A stretch of DNA of 64,000 nt from Bacillus kwashiorkori. Lineage in GTDB: Bacteria > Bacillota > Bacilli > Bacillales > Caldibacillaceae. Shown piece after piece: positions 63,795 to 64,000 of this stretch (the stretch's first letter is position 1; every line of letters starts with the position of its first letter). The DNA lies in contig NZ_CTDX01000016.1 in NCBI RefSeq assembly GCF_001375515.1, forward strand, positions 470,942-534,941, read 5' to 3'. Made by a program: the position numbers and the translations under genes. The notes beneath the pieces were generated by a model. It was given only the letters and a program-made list of their open reading frames with translations, was not told the DNA's origin and searched no databases.

Positions 63795-64000
63795 TTACAT
63801 ATGGGTAGGGATGGCAGTATTCGGGATAATTTTTGCGATGTTTAATGGCACGATGGAGGAAGTAAATAAGGCGATTTTTCAAAGTTCACAAGAAGCGGTT
63901 ACACTTTGTATTGGGTTTATTAGTATATTAGTATTTTGGCTCGGCTTAATGAAAATTGCACAAACATCAGGATTGTTAGATGCCTTAGCACGACTGTTTA
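63787..64000 (+). CDS. spmA: Spore maturation protein A, N-terminal part (truncated by window edge)
   Basis: The first 71 codons of an integral membrane protein: MINYIWVGMAVFGIIFAMFN, then GTMEEVNKAIFQSSQEAVTL, and a second helix CIGFISILVFWLGLMKIA. SpmA and SpmB are required for proper core dehydration of the spore. The ATG overlaps the end of dacB by eight bases, so translation is coupled. It continues beyond the window. Confidence 0.93.
   Translation, partial: MINYIWVGMAVFGIIFAMFNGTMEEVNKAIFQSSQEAVTLCIGFISILVFWLGLMKIAQTSGLLDALARLF

Overview
The window is low-GC DNA from an endospore-forming member of the Bacillaceae; I cannot fix the genus. The evidence is gene order: bkd, yqiW (brxB), yqjC-D-E-H-I, zwf, rnz, yqjM-P-Q-W-X, yqkE-F-G, spoIIM, fur, yqzK, xerD, drm, dacF, spoIIA, spoVA, lysA, ribT, ypuF, scpA-scpB, dacB, spmA follows the Bacillus subtilis yqi-to-ypu arc with local losses and insertions. 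Start codons are often TTG or GTG with strong Shine-Dalgarno sequences, and many genes end in clear intrinsic terminators.

Layout. 1-12.5 kb: the end of a sigma-54 activator (BkdR), a sigma-54 promoter, leucine dehydrogenase and the complete branched-chain 2-oxoacid dehydrogenase complex, then both methylmalonyl-CoA mutase subunits and their GTPase chaperone MeaB. 12.7-18.2 kb: bacilliredoxin, an L,D-transpeptidase, the 31-residue stressosome miniprotein Prli42, methylmalonyl-CoA epimerase, a propionyl-CoA carboxylase carboxyltransferase, an M20 peptidase and a CheW-like protein. 18-27 kb: DNA polymerase IV, the two oxidative pentose-phosphate dehydrogenases (convergent), RNase Z, a NamA-type ene-reductase interrupted by an amber codon, a metallo-beta-lactamase-fold gene broken by what looks like sequencing-adapter sequence, and an SDR. 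27-39 kb: a more accessory stretch with membrane proteins, an acyl-thioester-reductase-like protein paired with an aldehyde dehydrogenase, a LexA-type-controlled polymerase Y2/YolD pair, a tRNA-Ser(CGA), HMG-CoA lyase, YqkE and YqkF. 39.8-44 kb: a probably inserted cassette of a frameshifted small secreted protein plus a two-gene ABC transporter, followed by mciZ. 44-64 kb: the conserved sporulation and housekeeping arc from nudF through spmA.

How the genes work together. The first 16 kb encodes a nearly complete route from valine, isoleucine and leucine to acyl-CoAs, and from propionyl-CoA through methylmalonyl-CoA to succinyl-CoA. The ptb and buk genes of the B. subtilis bkd operon are absent, which suggests carbon is fed to the TCA cycle rather than to acyl phosphates. 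The last 20 kb is dominated by sporulation genes with recognisable stage-specific promoters: sigma-H before spoIIAA, sigma-F before dacF, and sigma-E-like before spoIIM, dacB and mciZ.

Main points for a second look: (i) the adapter-like insertion at 25685-25889, whose removal restores one reading frame; (ii) the secreted protein plus ABC transporter cassette; (iii) an spoVA operon consisting only of A, B and F; (iv) an orphan ribT; (v) large nested hairpin elements between genes. Operators, promoters and terminators were read by eye against consensus sequences recalled from memory and were not scored.
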